DNA of 64,000 bases, taken from assembly GCA_029204045.2 (NCBI GenBank), contig CM055073.1:25260978-25324977 (forward strand). The letters run 5' to 3'. The DNA comes from Tillandsia leiboldiana. Taxonomy: Eukaryota; Streptophyta; Magnoliopsida; Poales; Bromeliaceae. Under the pieces are notes generated by a model that saw only the letters and a program-made list of their open reading frames with translations, ran no database searches and was not told the DNA's origin. Below, in pieces: positions 45,001-55,278 of the stretch; within the stretch, counting starts at the first letter, position 1, and each line of letters opens with the position of its first letter. The position numbers and the translations under genes are program-made.

Positions 45001-46211
45001 CCCCGGCCGCCGGAGTTGGCCGGAGCGCCGGCAAAGGCATCATGAACCTACTTCGAACCCATCTTGGGCGCGCTTCAACCGTGCTGCATGGTTGCCATGC
45101 AAAGGAATGGATGCAACCCCCTCACTCCCAGGAAGCTTCCCGACCACTTGGCCGGAGGCGGGGAGGCTCGCCGGCGCCGGAGCAACAAGCTCGGCCGAAA
45201 GCATAAAACCGCAAAAACTAGGGCATCAATTTTCTCCAAATTTACTCCACCAAAATTTCTCAAAACTTTGCAGAATTTATCTATGGTTCCTACAGTCCTT
45301 GCATACCAATTTTAACCCGTTTTGGTCTATTGGTTGAAGAGAACGACCGCGGCGGAGCTTACTTACATTTCCGGCAAAAGCTTGCTCCCGCCGGCCATGC
45401 AACGTGCATAGGGCCTTGGGGCTCGGTAGGGAGAATGATAGAGACCTATATTAACTACTGCTAGAGGTCTCGGGCTCAAACAAACTGAGGTTAAGATGAT
45501 CTTACCTTGGCCGGAGTCGATGAAGAGAGGATGAAGCCGGTTTCTCTCCTCCTCCTCTGCGCGGCCACGGCCACTACCAAGGTGCTCTTCCAGTCACGAG
45601 GGAACACCCCAGGCACTCAGAAACTCCTTTGGTTAAAGTTGGTTCCAACCTCTTCACTCTCTCCCTCTCTCTCGAATTGCACTCAATAGGGTTTATGTCC
45701 ACAACAACCCAGCACTCGGGACTTGTTCAGAGGAGTTCAAAGATTCTTGTGATGCTTCGAAATCCAACCTAGAACCCTCGTACTCATCCCCAAGGATACC
45801 AAAGGCCATCTACATTTAATACTAGATTCCTTGGGCAATTAGCCTAAACCCGATTCACACTTGATTCCCATTGCTCCGAGCACTTCTTAGTGGGTGCAAA
45901 TTGCACCCAAGCACCTCATATTAAAGTCCCTAACACTTTGGTTCAAGAAAACACAAGTTTAGTATAAAAATATAGCTTTTTCAGCACTTTTCACGCATTT
46001 CGAGAAAATTCGTTCGCCGAAATGCGAAACCGACTTCGCCAAGACGTCCGGCTCGTCGAGACTTGTCAAGTAGCGTATTTGTTTGTTTAGTTTAGTGCTC
46101 GAATAAAATTTAGGGCCATCATTGATCCACTAACTCTCAAATTTTGCCAATTTCATCAATTATACATATTCCAAAAGCAACTTTAATCATTTAAATTTCA
46201 GAGTTACTACA
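42071..46211 (-). repeat. 5' LTR of the gag-only element
   Basis: Near-identical copy of 36231-40357. Differences include a longer (AAC)n run, an extra GGCGAC-type insertion near 44870 and scattered substitutions, many of them C/T or G/A. Confidence 0.95.
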
Positions 46212-46216
46212 CCCCC

Positions 46217-46848
46217 TACCACGGATTGATGATCTGTTTGATCAGTTGCAGGGAGCGTCAGTGTTCTCGAAGATTGATCTCAAGTCAGGTTACCACCAGC
46301 TTAGGGTGAGGGCCGAGGACATTCCCAAGACGGCTTTTAGATCCCGGTACGAGCATTATGAGTTTACAGTTATGCCTTTTGGATTAACTAATGCCCCTGC
46401 TGCATTTATGGATTTAATGAACCGGGTATTTCAGCCGTACTTGGACCGGTTTGTCGTTGTGTTTATTGACGACATTTTGATTTACTCCCGAAGTGATATA
46501 GAGCATGAGGAGCACTTGAGGATAGTGCTACAGCTTCTGCGAGAGAAGAAGCTGTATGCCAAGCTTAAAAAGTGCGAATTTTGGCTTCGGGAGGTTGCTT
46601 TTCTAGGCCACATTGTGTCAGCCGCAGGAGTGGCAGTAGACCCGACGAAGATTGATGCTGTTCGGGATTGGCCTAGACCGACGACGGTTACTGAGGTCCG
46701 TAGCTTTTTGGGATTAGCAGGATATTACCGTCGATTTGTAGAGGGCTTTGCGAAGCTCTCTACTCCTCTGACCAGTTTGACGAGGAAGGGGATAAAGTAT
46801 GTTTGGACTGAGCGGTGCCAGGAGAGTTTTGAGGAACTGAAGAGGTGA
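46217..46848 (+). pseudogene. RT core of Del-like element, resumed after nested insertion
   Basis: Continues the frame broken at 36230: LPRIDDLFDQLQGASVFSKI, DLKSGYHQLRV, MPFGLTNAPAAFMDLMN and the catalytic VVFIDDILIYSRS, then the thumb (REKKLYAKLKKCEFWLRE, FLGHIVSAAGV) and the start of the RNase H connection (SFLGLAGYYRRFVEGFAKL). It ends at a TGA at 46846-46848 after EELKR, where relatives have an Arg codon (CGA). Length and motifs are complete for an RT fingers-palm-thumb region apart from the insertion. Confidence 0.92.
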
Positions 46849-47250
46849 TTGATCTCGGCACCAGTTCTAGCTCTACCTGTGATGGGCGATGGATTCGTGA
46901 TTTATAGTGACGCCTCCCACAGCGGGTTGGGATGTGTTTTGATGCAGCATGGTAGGGTAATTGCTTATGCTTCACGGCAATTAAAGGATTATGAGAAGAA
47001 TTACCCTACTCATGATTTGGAGCTTGCGACTGTGGTGTTCGCGCTGAAGTTGTGGCGGCATTATCTCTACGGGGAGCACTGTGAGATCTACACAGATCAT
47101 AAGAGTTTAAAGTACTTGTTTACTCAAAAGGAGCTGAATTTGAGGCAACGCCGGTGGTTGGAGTTATTAAAGGACTATGATGTGAGCATCCTTTATCATC
47201 CCGGCAAGGCCAATGTAGTAGCAGATGCTTTGAGTAGGAGGTCAGCGTAG
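46849..47250 (+). pseudogene. RNase H of Del-like element
   Basis: Directly in frame after the TGA: SAPVLALPVMGDG, IYSDASHSGLGCVLMQ (first acidic residue in YSDAS), RQLKDYEKNYPTHDLELATV, IYTDHKSLKYLFTQ, and the end VVADALSRRS. It ends at TAG 47248-47250, where relatives usually read on; CAG to TAG is the simplest change. The domain itself is uninterrupted. Confidence 0.92.
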
Positions 47251-47253
47251 AGC

Positions 47254-48693
47254 TTGAGCATGTTGATCACACAGCAGCCACCGCTGGTTGAGCAGTTGAG
47301 GCGCCTTCAGATTGAGGTAGTATCCCCTGGGGTCTCTGCTAGACTCATGTCTATGGTCTTGCAGCCCACTCTGTTGGACAGGATCGGTGAGACACAGAGT
47401 GAGGACCCCCACTTGACGAGGATTAGATCGCAGATTCAGGCAGATCAGATAGGGGATTTTGCAGTGGATAGCTCGGGAGTACTGCGGTACAGGGACCGAG
47501 TGTGTGTGCCTATGGACCCTGAGCTCAGAGATCAGATTTTGAGGGAGGCCCATTATACACCTTATACCATTCATCCTGGTGGTACTAAGATGTATAAGGA
47601 CCTCAAGGCACATTTCTGGTGGCCCGGGATGAAGCGGGACATTGGGAGATTTGTGGCTCATTGTTTAACTTGTCAGCAAGTGAAGGCAGAGCACCGGGTT
47701 CCTGCTGGCAAGTTACAGAGTCTTCCAATTCCCGAGTGGAAGTGGGACCACATCACCATGGATTTCGTCACTGGACTGCCGAGGGCGCAGAGTGGGGCCG
47801 ATGCGATTTGGGTTGTCGTGGATAGACTCACCAAGTCTGCACACTTTTTACCTGTACAGATGACTTGGTCATTAGAGCGTCTTGCATAGTTATATTTGGA
47901 CGAGGTGGTGAGACTGCACGATGTACCCGCCTCGATTGTATCAGATAGGGACCCGAGGTTTGTGTCACACTTTTGGGGGAGCCTACAGTCAGCCTTGGGG
48001 ACCCAGCTCAGATTTAGTACTGCTTTCCACCCACAGACTGATGGCCAGTCTGAGCGCACCATACAGACCCTTGAGGATATGTTGAGAGCGTGCGTTATGG
48101 ATTTTGGAGGAGGGTGGTATCAGCACTTAGCACTGGTTGAGTTTGCGTACAACAACAGCTATCAGGCGAGCATTCAGATGGCTCCGTTTGAGGCGTTGTA
48201 TGGACGCAAGTGCCGGTCGCCCTTGTATTGGAGTGACGTGGGTGAGAGGAAGACTTTGGGACCGGATTTACTGTTGGAGGCAGAGGAGAAAGTCAAATTA
48301 GTTCGCCGACATCTTGAGGTAGCCCAGAGTCGTCAGAGGAGCTACGCTGATACTCGACGGCGAGACCTAGAGTTTCAGATTGGGGATCATGTCTTTTTGA
48401 AGGTCTCGCCTTCGAAAGGGGTCAGGAGATTCGGAGTTCGGGGAAAGCTCAGTCCCCGTTTTATTGGACCCTTCGAGGTACTTGAGAGGATAGGCCCTGT
48501 GGCTTATAGAGTTGCCCTTCCACCACGCCTGGCCGGAGTTCACGATGTTTTCCACGTCTCGGCTCTGAGGAGATATGTTTTTGACCCGTCGCACGTGATT
48601 GACTTCACTTCTTTGGAGGTCGGCGAGGATCTTGGTTATGAGGAGCGCCCGTTGCGAATTCTTGCTCGAGAGGTGAGGGAATTGCGCAATTGA
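47254..48693 (+). pseudogene. Integrase of Del-like element
   Basis: The zinc-binding HHCC region (HPGGTKMYKDLKAHFWWPGM, HCLTCQQVKAEH) is followed by the DDE core: ITMDFVTGLP (first Asp), SIVSDRDPRF (second Asp) and HPQTDGQSERTIQTLE (Glu). A TAG at 47887-47889 (LERLA stop LYLDEVV) breaks it inside the core, again consistent with CAG to TAG. The C-terminal part has YNNSYQASIQMAPFEALYGR, RRDLEFQIGDHVFLKVSP and VFHVSALRRY. A TGA at 48691-48693 ends it after ELRN. Confidence 0.92.
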
Positions 48694-48807
48694 GCCATTC
48701 CATATGTGAAGATCCTATGGAGCAATCACGAGGAGCGGGAGGCTACTTGGGAGCTAGAGGCGATGATGCGAGATACCTACCCTTTCCTGTTCGAGACTTC
48801 TGGTTGA
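48694..48807 (+). pseudogene. Chromodomain tail of integrase, past a stop codon
   Basis: In frame after TGA: AIPYVKILWSNHEEREATWE, then LEAMMRDTYPFLFE and a normal stop at 48805-48807. This is the chromodomain-like C-terminus of Del/Tekay integrases. The TGA at 48691 replaces an Arg (CGA) expected at this place, a CpG to TpG change. Confidence 0.85.
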
Positions 48808-48853
48808 GGTACGTCTGTTTGTTTTTCTTGTTTCGGGGACGAAACTTCCTTTT

Positions 48854-48865
48854 AGTGGGGGAGGA
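48854..48865 (+). promoter_or_regulatory. Polypurine tract of Del-like element
   Basis: AGTGGGGGAGGA directly before LTR start TGTGGTGGCCC. Confidence 0.88.
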
Positions 48866-49193
48866 TGTGGTGGCCCAGGTTTCCATGCAGCATTTTTCTG
48901 GTGAATCCATTGTTTAGAACACCTATTATCGGTGTGTCTGGTCCATAGTGCATCAAGGGGATGCCACTGATGGACCCTGTGTGGTATCTACTGCTGTATT
49001 GGCCTTCGGCTGCATTTGCCAAATTTTAGAAAAGGATTTGGGCCAAACAGAGGATGGATTTGGATTCAGCGCGGAAAAACGCTTGAAAACGGCTATTTGC
49101 TTGTTAAATTTGGAGTCCGGATGACCAAAAAGGGGCTTCCGGAAGTTTTCGGGATTTTTCGGTGCATGGGGGGTGTCGGTGGACCGCCGGCTG

Positions 49194-49740
49194 CCACGTG
49201 GCGGCCTGTTATTGGCCGGTTCACGGTGTTCGGTCCACGGAGCGGCGCGGCGGGGTGCATGAGCCCGGCGCTGGACACGTGGCAGGCGGGGATTGGTCGG
49301 CTTTCGGTGCGCGGTCCGCGGGGATTCGAGCGTCGGTGCACGGTTTGAATGGCGGCGCAGGATTCCGAGTGGGAACCACGTGTCGAGCCCTGGTTGGTGG
49401 GCGCACGCGGCACGGTCCACGGAACCCAAAAGTGGGTGCGTGGACCCGGTGCATGGGACGCGTGGCAGTCTCCTATAGGCGGGGTCAGCTTGCGCGGCAC
49501 AGCGAAACCGGGGAGTCCCGCCTCGGGATGGAGCGCGCACAGGGGCGCCTGACGCGGCGGTCGGCCGCACTCGAGTGCGCCACGCGTCGCGACGCGGGAG
49601 GCTGGCCGTACTCGAGTGCGCCACGCGTCGCGACGGCATTGGCGGTCCGTACCTACCCCGCTGACCGCGGGAGGACACGTGGCGCGCGGAGGGACCCCTT
49701 GCACCGCTGTTCCGTGTTGTGGGTACACGTGGCGCCTCCA
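49194..49740 (+). promoter_or_regulatory. U3 ERSE/G-box array
   Basis: Exact CGTGG-N9-ATTGG at 49197-49215 and 49278-49296 (81 bp apart). Decayed units at 49379 (CGTGT-N9-GTTGG) and 49461 (CGTGG-N9-ATAGG) are 82 bp apart. CACGTG occurs five times in the region, the last two near 49676 and 49724. Confidence 0.8.
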
Positions 49741-49845
49741 CAAAGTTTCGGGCGCGTCGGACGGGAACCGTGCGATTGCTTCTGGCGGATTCGGGCGCCC
49801 GAATCTGGCGCCCGAATCCGGCCCGAAGTGTGAGCGGGCTGGGCC

Positions 49846-49854
49846 TATAAATAG
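49846..49854 (+). promoter_or_regulatory. LTR TATA box
   Basis: TATAAATAG in GGGCCTATAAATAGTGG. Confidence 0.85.
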
Positions 49855-52129
49855 TGGACTTTGAGGCTCACCTAGCTCTTTTTCTGGGCAGTTTTTCACA
49901 GTGTTTCTTTTGGGACTTTTCTTCCTCCACCTGAGAGACATTTTTTAGAGCATCTTTGAAGATTTTTGGAGGCACGCATTCCGAGGTTCGTGATTTTACG
50001 GCGCGGCGCGACGCTTGCTTTCCGGCGACCCGCTTCGTCCCTTCTCAGTGTTTGGGCTCCCCCGGCTCACCCCGACCTCTGATTTAGGCGATTCTCGCGC
50101 CGTTGGACTCGCGACAGGTAGGACTCCAACTTCGGTGTTTTGAGTTTCCTCGTTTTCCGTGCTGAACTTGGAGTTTCCCGAGCTTCCATTTGACCCCTTT
50201 TTCTTCGCGGATTTTTGGACAGCACTGCGGTGTTCTAGCTGTAACTTTGCGCTCAGTCGACGGATCGAGGCGATTCAATAGGAAATTTTCATCTACACTT
50301 CGCAAGGAATCTCCTGGATTTTTCTCAGATTTTTATGGATTTTTCACGAAGGTGAAAATGTCCTTTCTCTGAAGTTCTTAATTGCAGGAATTCTGTACAG
50401 TTTGTGTTGGGGTGTTTCCCTTGCCGGATTTTTATCTCAGGGTAGGAAACTCGGGTTTGGGCGTGCAGGTACCCGTTTCGAAGCTATCGTCGCGAGGAAC
50501 ACTGTGGTATTTATTTCAGAATTTTTGGAAGACTCTCTGCAGGTGAAAAATTGACTCCTTTGCAGCTGAAATTTCAGCGTCGTTTTACTTGGCAGATTTT
50601 GGGATTTAAGTGTATTGGTGACCTTGTGTTGTACCCAGGAGGGTTTGTGGACTGTATTGGACCTTTTGGACTTGGGGTTGCTGTTTCCTGGTATTTTCAG
50701 CTGTAGGATTTCTTGCAGTTCGACTCTTCAGGTGGGTGGCCTCGTCTACAAGATCTGCGAACTGTGCATTAATTCTATTTGTATAGGAAATTGCATGTGG
50801 TAGATGTTTTTGGTATAGCATGCTAGAATATGGGAATTTATATTCCTGATGTAATTAGCTATTCTTGTGTTATATTATTTCCTACAACTTATTAATTTAC
50901 TGCTATCTTGGAATTTGACCTAGCACCCCCGCCATATGCTGCATGTTAGCCAGACTGTAGAATTTTCAACTTGGGCTAGGTTCTTTATTGCTCTAGACAT
51001 CCCCACATCACTATATCATATTTCACTCTGGACTTAGAGTTTTTCTCGCCCAAGCAGTGGGTCGAGAGGTCGGGTTGTTGTGGGATGCTTTTACACTCGT
51101 GTTTGGGGACCGAGTGGAGTTAGATAGCAGTCTGTAGATCTGGGTACTTTGGGAGCCGTCAGTGTGACAGTGGGTCTCGGCTGTGCAGTTTTCCAGCCTG
51201 TGTGTGAGACAGTGTTCTTTTGGTTACTGCCGATCTTGTTGATCGAGGATTTGGATTATAGCCTGCATGAGCCACATTTGAGCTCGACAGAGATGCGCGG
51301 ATACTTTACTCGTTGGGGTCGCGCCCCTCGAGTGCCACTCCGGAGTTGGGCTTGTTACTTGCTATCGCGACTTGTCGACGCAGTCCCTCTGGCTGGGCCA
51401 GTTAGTGGCAGTCACGGACGCCCTACATAAGTCCGGTCCTCCGTGGATGTAACGGCAGTAGGTAGGCGCAGGTTTGACTGGACCCGATGTGGCAGTCAGT
51501 GTAGATTGGGTGATCTGAGTTGAGAGATAGTAGATGCGCCATATTTCTTTCTGTTCCACCCTTGAGCATCTAGATAGAGGCATAGTAGCTGTAGAGTTTA
51601 TTTACCCGCTTTTCTTTCCGCACTGCATTCTGTTACTTTATGCCTCTAGTAGACTTAGTGGGCAGACCGTCGGGCTTGTTGGCGGCACCCACTGAGAACT
51701 ACTGTGGGATGTAGTTCTCACACCCGTCGTGGTGTCTTTCCCCAGGGACTTCTTCTCCTGTTCCTGCTGCTCCTGTTGCTGATCCGGCTGATCGAGGTAG
51801 GGGAGTCGCGAGATAGATCCCTACCAGTTGACGTCCTGAGAGTAGACGTACCTCCTTACCTTTTGAGAGTTCATGTTGAGTGATCATGTAGTGAGGATTG
51901 AGTTGTACTCTTCTTGTTTTGAGAGATATATGTATTTTGGTGAGGACTTGGGTTGTATATTTTCTATAGTTGTATTTATTTTATTCTGCATTTACCTTTC
52001 AGCTCTGATATTTGTATAGTATAGATGATTTCTTTTGCAGGTTAGTCGCTACGTCTATACGGGGCTTCCCGTATGGGCGGCGGATCCGTTGGCGAGCCCG
52101 GGTCGCAGTTTCGACCCCGGGGCGTGACA

Positions 52130-53400
52130 GTTGAACCATCAACCTCTTGGTTATGGTGCATAGGCGTGAAGGAGTGCCGATGCGTGGGCCATTCCCGCTT
52201 CGGGTTCGGCCACGGCCACTGGGTCATGACGCCATTGTTGCAGGCGTCGACTTCCAGCCTTTGTATTCGACGCTTCTGCGTCTTTGTCATGACCGGCTCT
52301 TGCCACCGGGCCGGTCCTGTAGATGTGAACCACTGTTCCACCGGCACGTCTGCCGGTGGGTTTATCTTTCTCAGGTGCTCCCTGAGTATCTCCTTTCTTT
52401 GCCATGGCTTGGGCCATGGCTGTTCCCTGAGTCCCTGGGCCAACTGAACACCCAGGGTCTCTACCTCTCCCTTGGTGAGCTAAGGAAAATCCGCATCGGG
52501 GACCGAAGTGGCTTCTCCTGCCCCCAGCGTCTCTCGGTGGGGAGGTCGTGGCGTCAGCCCCTTCCACAAGTAGCCGGTTGGGCCCCTCTGTGCCCTCAGT
52601 GGTCCAAGACTATGGTGTGGCCCGATCCGTTCTGGGCATTGCGAGAGCACGTATGCTGGTCCCCCTTCGGCCTGTTGGCTGAAAGGTCTTCAGGGTGCCC
52701 CCTGGACCCGGCTTTGCTCGTAGCCATGGCGAGGGCTTTGTTCCTACTGTAGGACCTGCGGCCCCTCTCGGCCGGCTAGGAACGGCCTCGACTTTTCACG
52801 GCCGAAAAACTCCCGCAAAACCCTTTGGGTGCGAAAGCCTTGCTCTTCCTTCTTGTCCTCCTCTTCGGGGGACTACTCACCTTCGGCCGAACTTGGGTTC
52901 AGCCGGTGGTTGTGATGGTCTGCGCCTTCACTGCGGCCGATGGAGGCGAACCATTCCTTTACCTCCTCTGGTACATTAGTGAGGAGGGCGTCCCAATCTT
53001 TCTTCGCCATTTCGACCTTGCAGCGGATGCAAAGCTGAAATATGTTTTGGGTTGATTTCCTTTTCGCGGGGGACTCAAGACCCTACATCGACTTTTTTCC
53101 TTTGGGGTCGAACATGTTCACCTGTGGAGGAAAAGGGTTAGTGTCGACCTCCATTTCTTTTTGTTCTTGGTCAGCAAAAATAAGTTGACCCTCATCGAGT
53201 TCTTTCTGGATTTGCTTCTTAAAAGCGAAGCATTCGCCTGTGCGGTGGCTCCATGAATGGTGCCACTTGTAGTATTTCTGTCACCTCAGCTCCTCGTAGG
53301 GAGGGAGTGACTGGCCCTCCAAGAGCTTGATGTGGCCGTCCTTGTATAACAGATCGAAGATTTGATCGGTCTTGGATGTGTCGAAAGTAAAGGCGTTAAC
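52130..53400 (-). pseudogene. Gag remnant of Tat-like element
   Basis: The minus strand shows, in order, VNAFTFDTSKTDQIFDLLYK, YYKWHHSWSHRTGECFAF, KKQIQKELDEGQLIF and VDTNPFPPQ, a block typical of Tat/Ogre-type gag (the CxxH-type YCKWHNSFSH region). Farther down comes MTKTQKRRIQRLE, also usual in Tat elements. Frameshifts and stops occur (for example TGA just before QKYYKWH). It lies on the same strand as the 3' LTR at 28862; the Del-like element now separates the two parts. The 5' LTR of the Tat-like element is not found; the remnant stops near 53400. Confidence 0.75.
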
Positions 53401-54005
53401 CGACGCCCGAGTCTTAAGATCTCGGGCCTTACTCGATTTACAGTATTAACGGACGCTCCCCGGCTTACTCGGCTTACTTGGTTTACTGTATTAAACTGCG
53501 AAACAAACTAGAATACAAACCTATTCTCGCGAGAAAATTTGGGTTTCGAGCGCCCTCGACCAAGCCCCGGGCGCCCTAAACATCATAGCTACAATATTAA
53601 CGGGCACTCCCCGGCCGCCTGCTCTGCTACAATGCAGCGCCCTAAACCTCGAAGCAGTGTAGTCCAACTCTTGCTGCCTCGCGGGCATCCGCGCCATGCG
53701 CCCGGTGCTACAGTAAAGCACCCGAATCAAACCGACTCTACAAACCGCTTAGTCATTCACAGATCTCGAGATAATCCTAGCCATCCAATCTTTTGGGCTA
53801 ATACAGTAACTTCCGAGCATCCCTTAGTAGGATATGCAAAAATGCTGCAGTTTCGGGCGTCTGGAACATCTATAGGGTGGCCGAAAACTGTGGAACATCA
53901 GTTCTCAGCTATTTGTGATCGGGAGTCCGTTTTTACTAGATTTTCGTACTAAGCGACACTCGCTTGACTCGAACATCTACAGATGCGTCGGTCAGCTCAA
54001 GTGGA
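53401..54005. other. Unassigned GC-rich fragment
   Basis: Contains repeated GGGCGCCC-type words and two similar blocks around TATTAACGG(A/G)C(G/A)CTCCCCGGC (53444 and 53597). It may be a piece of another LTR. No gene seen. Confidence 0.4.
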
Positions 54006-55278
54006 TGTGGGTTATGGGATCCCAAGGATCTAAATAGGTGAACCAACACCTAGAGGGGAGTGAATAGGTGTAAATGATAAAACTTTAAAAATCTTTGCGT
54101 AGAAATAACCCAATGCGAAAAAAAAAAGAGTACGCAAGATTTTACGTGAACAACTCTAAACCGGAGTAAAAAACCACGGGACCGATCACACAAAAAATTT
54201 ACTAAGGTTAAAACACGTACAAGGTGATTACACAATCCCATGACTTAACCTTTACCGTACGCTCCAAGTAGATCTTCTCTGCTCGTCCTCAATGCTCTTC
54301 GAATCCACGAATGCGTCCAACTTCGAATCCACGAAGTCCAACTTTGAATCCACGAAGTCTTCAACCGAATCCATGGTCTTCACCAATATAGCACGCACCG
54401 AATACACGAACGCGCCTAACTTCGAATCCACGAAGTCGTAACCTTGAATCCACAAGGCCTTCACCGAATCCACGACCTTCACGCGAATCCACGCCCCAAT
54501 ATTCCTTCCGGAACTCGTTGAAAATTTATTGGTGGTGATGATTTCGAATGCTCAGAAAATCATAGATAGACAAGAAAAACACCGTCTAAATATTTATCAA
54601 TTTGATTCTTGAAAAAAAATAAAAAGTTGAAAACCCAAGAATCAAATCGATAAATTTTCTTGATCGAAAAGACGATCAAGAGATAGAAAAGAAGAAATCT
54701 AAATTAGAATGTGTTTTTCTTTTCTTCTATATCTTTCGATTATTCGATTATTTGATCTTTTTTAAATAACACCTCTAGGATTTATTTATAGGTTAGAAGC
54801 CATTTAAAATAAGATAAGAATAAAAAACTGCTTGTAACTGATTTTTTTTTTGCATCACGGTCCGAACTGTCGTAAAAATTTCAAAAACTATGGTTCGGGG
54901 TCCGGAATGAAATGAAGCTGATCCGGACTATTTCATGCGAAAGAAAAATTTCAATGCTCGGGGTTCGGACTGAAGCCAAGCTGATCCGGACTACAATTTC
55001 ACACGAAACCACCTATGTTCGGGGTCCGGACTGAAGTCAGTCTGATTCGGACTCAGAACATCCAAAATGTCCAGTTTTTTATTTTTAACACACAAAAAAT
55101 ATTCTAAGTATTTCTAATCAATTAGGATGAATTCAAATCACCAAAAATATTAATTTAAACTTACCTGATTATTATGGATTCATTCTTCTTGAGATTGATG
55201 TCTTAGTTCTTCAAGTCTTCATCTTTAATCTTCAAGATTCCAACTAATTTCACAAAATCCACCAACATATCCGTAACA
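54006..55278 (-). repeat. 3' LTR of minus-strand SIRE-like copia element (1273 bp)
   Basis: On the minus strand it starts TGTTACGGATATG at 55278 and ends AACCCACA at 54006; the start and overall order match the LTR at 59224. Several GTCCGGAC words lie at 54860-55050, a minus-strand TATA box at 54783-54790, and an array of small hairpins at 54298-54494. In sense orientation it is preceded by CAAAGTGGAAGAT, a weak polypurine tract, so it is the 3' LTR. Confidence 0.82.
54298..54494 (-). repeat. Array of covarying hairpins with constant loop (leader of copia LTR)
   Basis: In sense orientation the loop TGGATT (AATCCA on plus) recurs with flanking complementary arms that differ between copies: CTTCG/CGAAG at 54321-54336, ACTTCG/CGAAGT at 54419-54436, CCTTG/CAAGG at 54442-54457, TTCG/CGAA at 54298-54311, GCG/CGC at 54483-54494. 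Others are imperfect. The equivalent array in the other copia LTR is at 60009-60111. Confidence 0.75.

Larger units (their letters stand above)
36231..46211 (-). mobile_element. Gag-only Ty3 LTR element with 4.1-kb LTRs (TR-GAG-like)
   Basis: A complete 9981-bp insertion with TSD CCCCC. It comprises LTR copies 36231-40357 (4127 bp) and 42071-46211 (4141 bp), primer site 42052-42063, gag 40474-41895, and a purine-rich tract next to the left LTR. The internal region is only 1713 bp and has no protease, RT, RNase H or integrase, so it depends on proteins from another element. LTRs of 4.1 kb make up 83 percent of its length. The LTRs differ at roughly 40-50 sites by my reading (about 1 percent) plus small indels, so the insertion is young compared with its host. 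Confidence 0.92.
48866..52129 (+). repeat. 3' LTR of Del-like element (3264 bp)
   Basis: TGTGGTGGCCC to GGGGCGTGACA. It contains the ERSE array (49197-49470), the palindrome TTCGGGCGCCCGAA (49790-49803), TATA (49846) and the conserved U5. It resembles the solo LTR at 9344 much more than the 5' LTR at 31756. The right flank GTTGA does not match the left flank of the 5' LTR. Confidence 0.9.

Noticed and set aside
36231..46211. Two 4.1-kb near-identical segments might be an assembly duplication.
   Set aside because: Both have LTR ends, they flank a gag with primer site and purine tract, a 5-bp target duplication encloses the whole, and they differ at dozens of scattered sites.
52073..53055. Plus-strand frames of up to 201 codons.
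   Set aside because: The minus strand carries Tat-type gag motifs in this stretch; the plus-strand frames are its shadows and include LTR sequence at the left.
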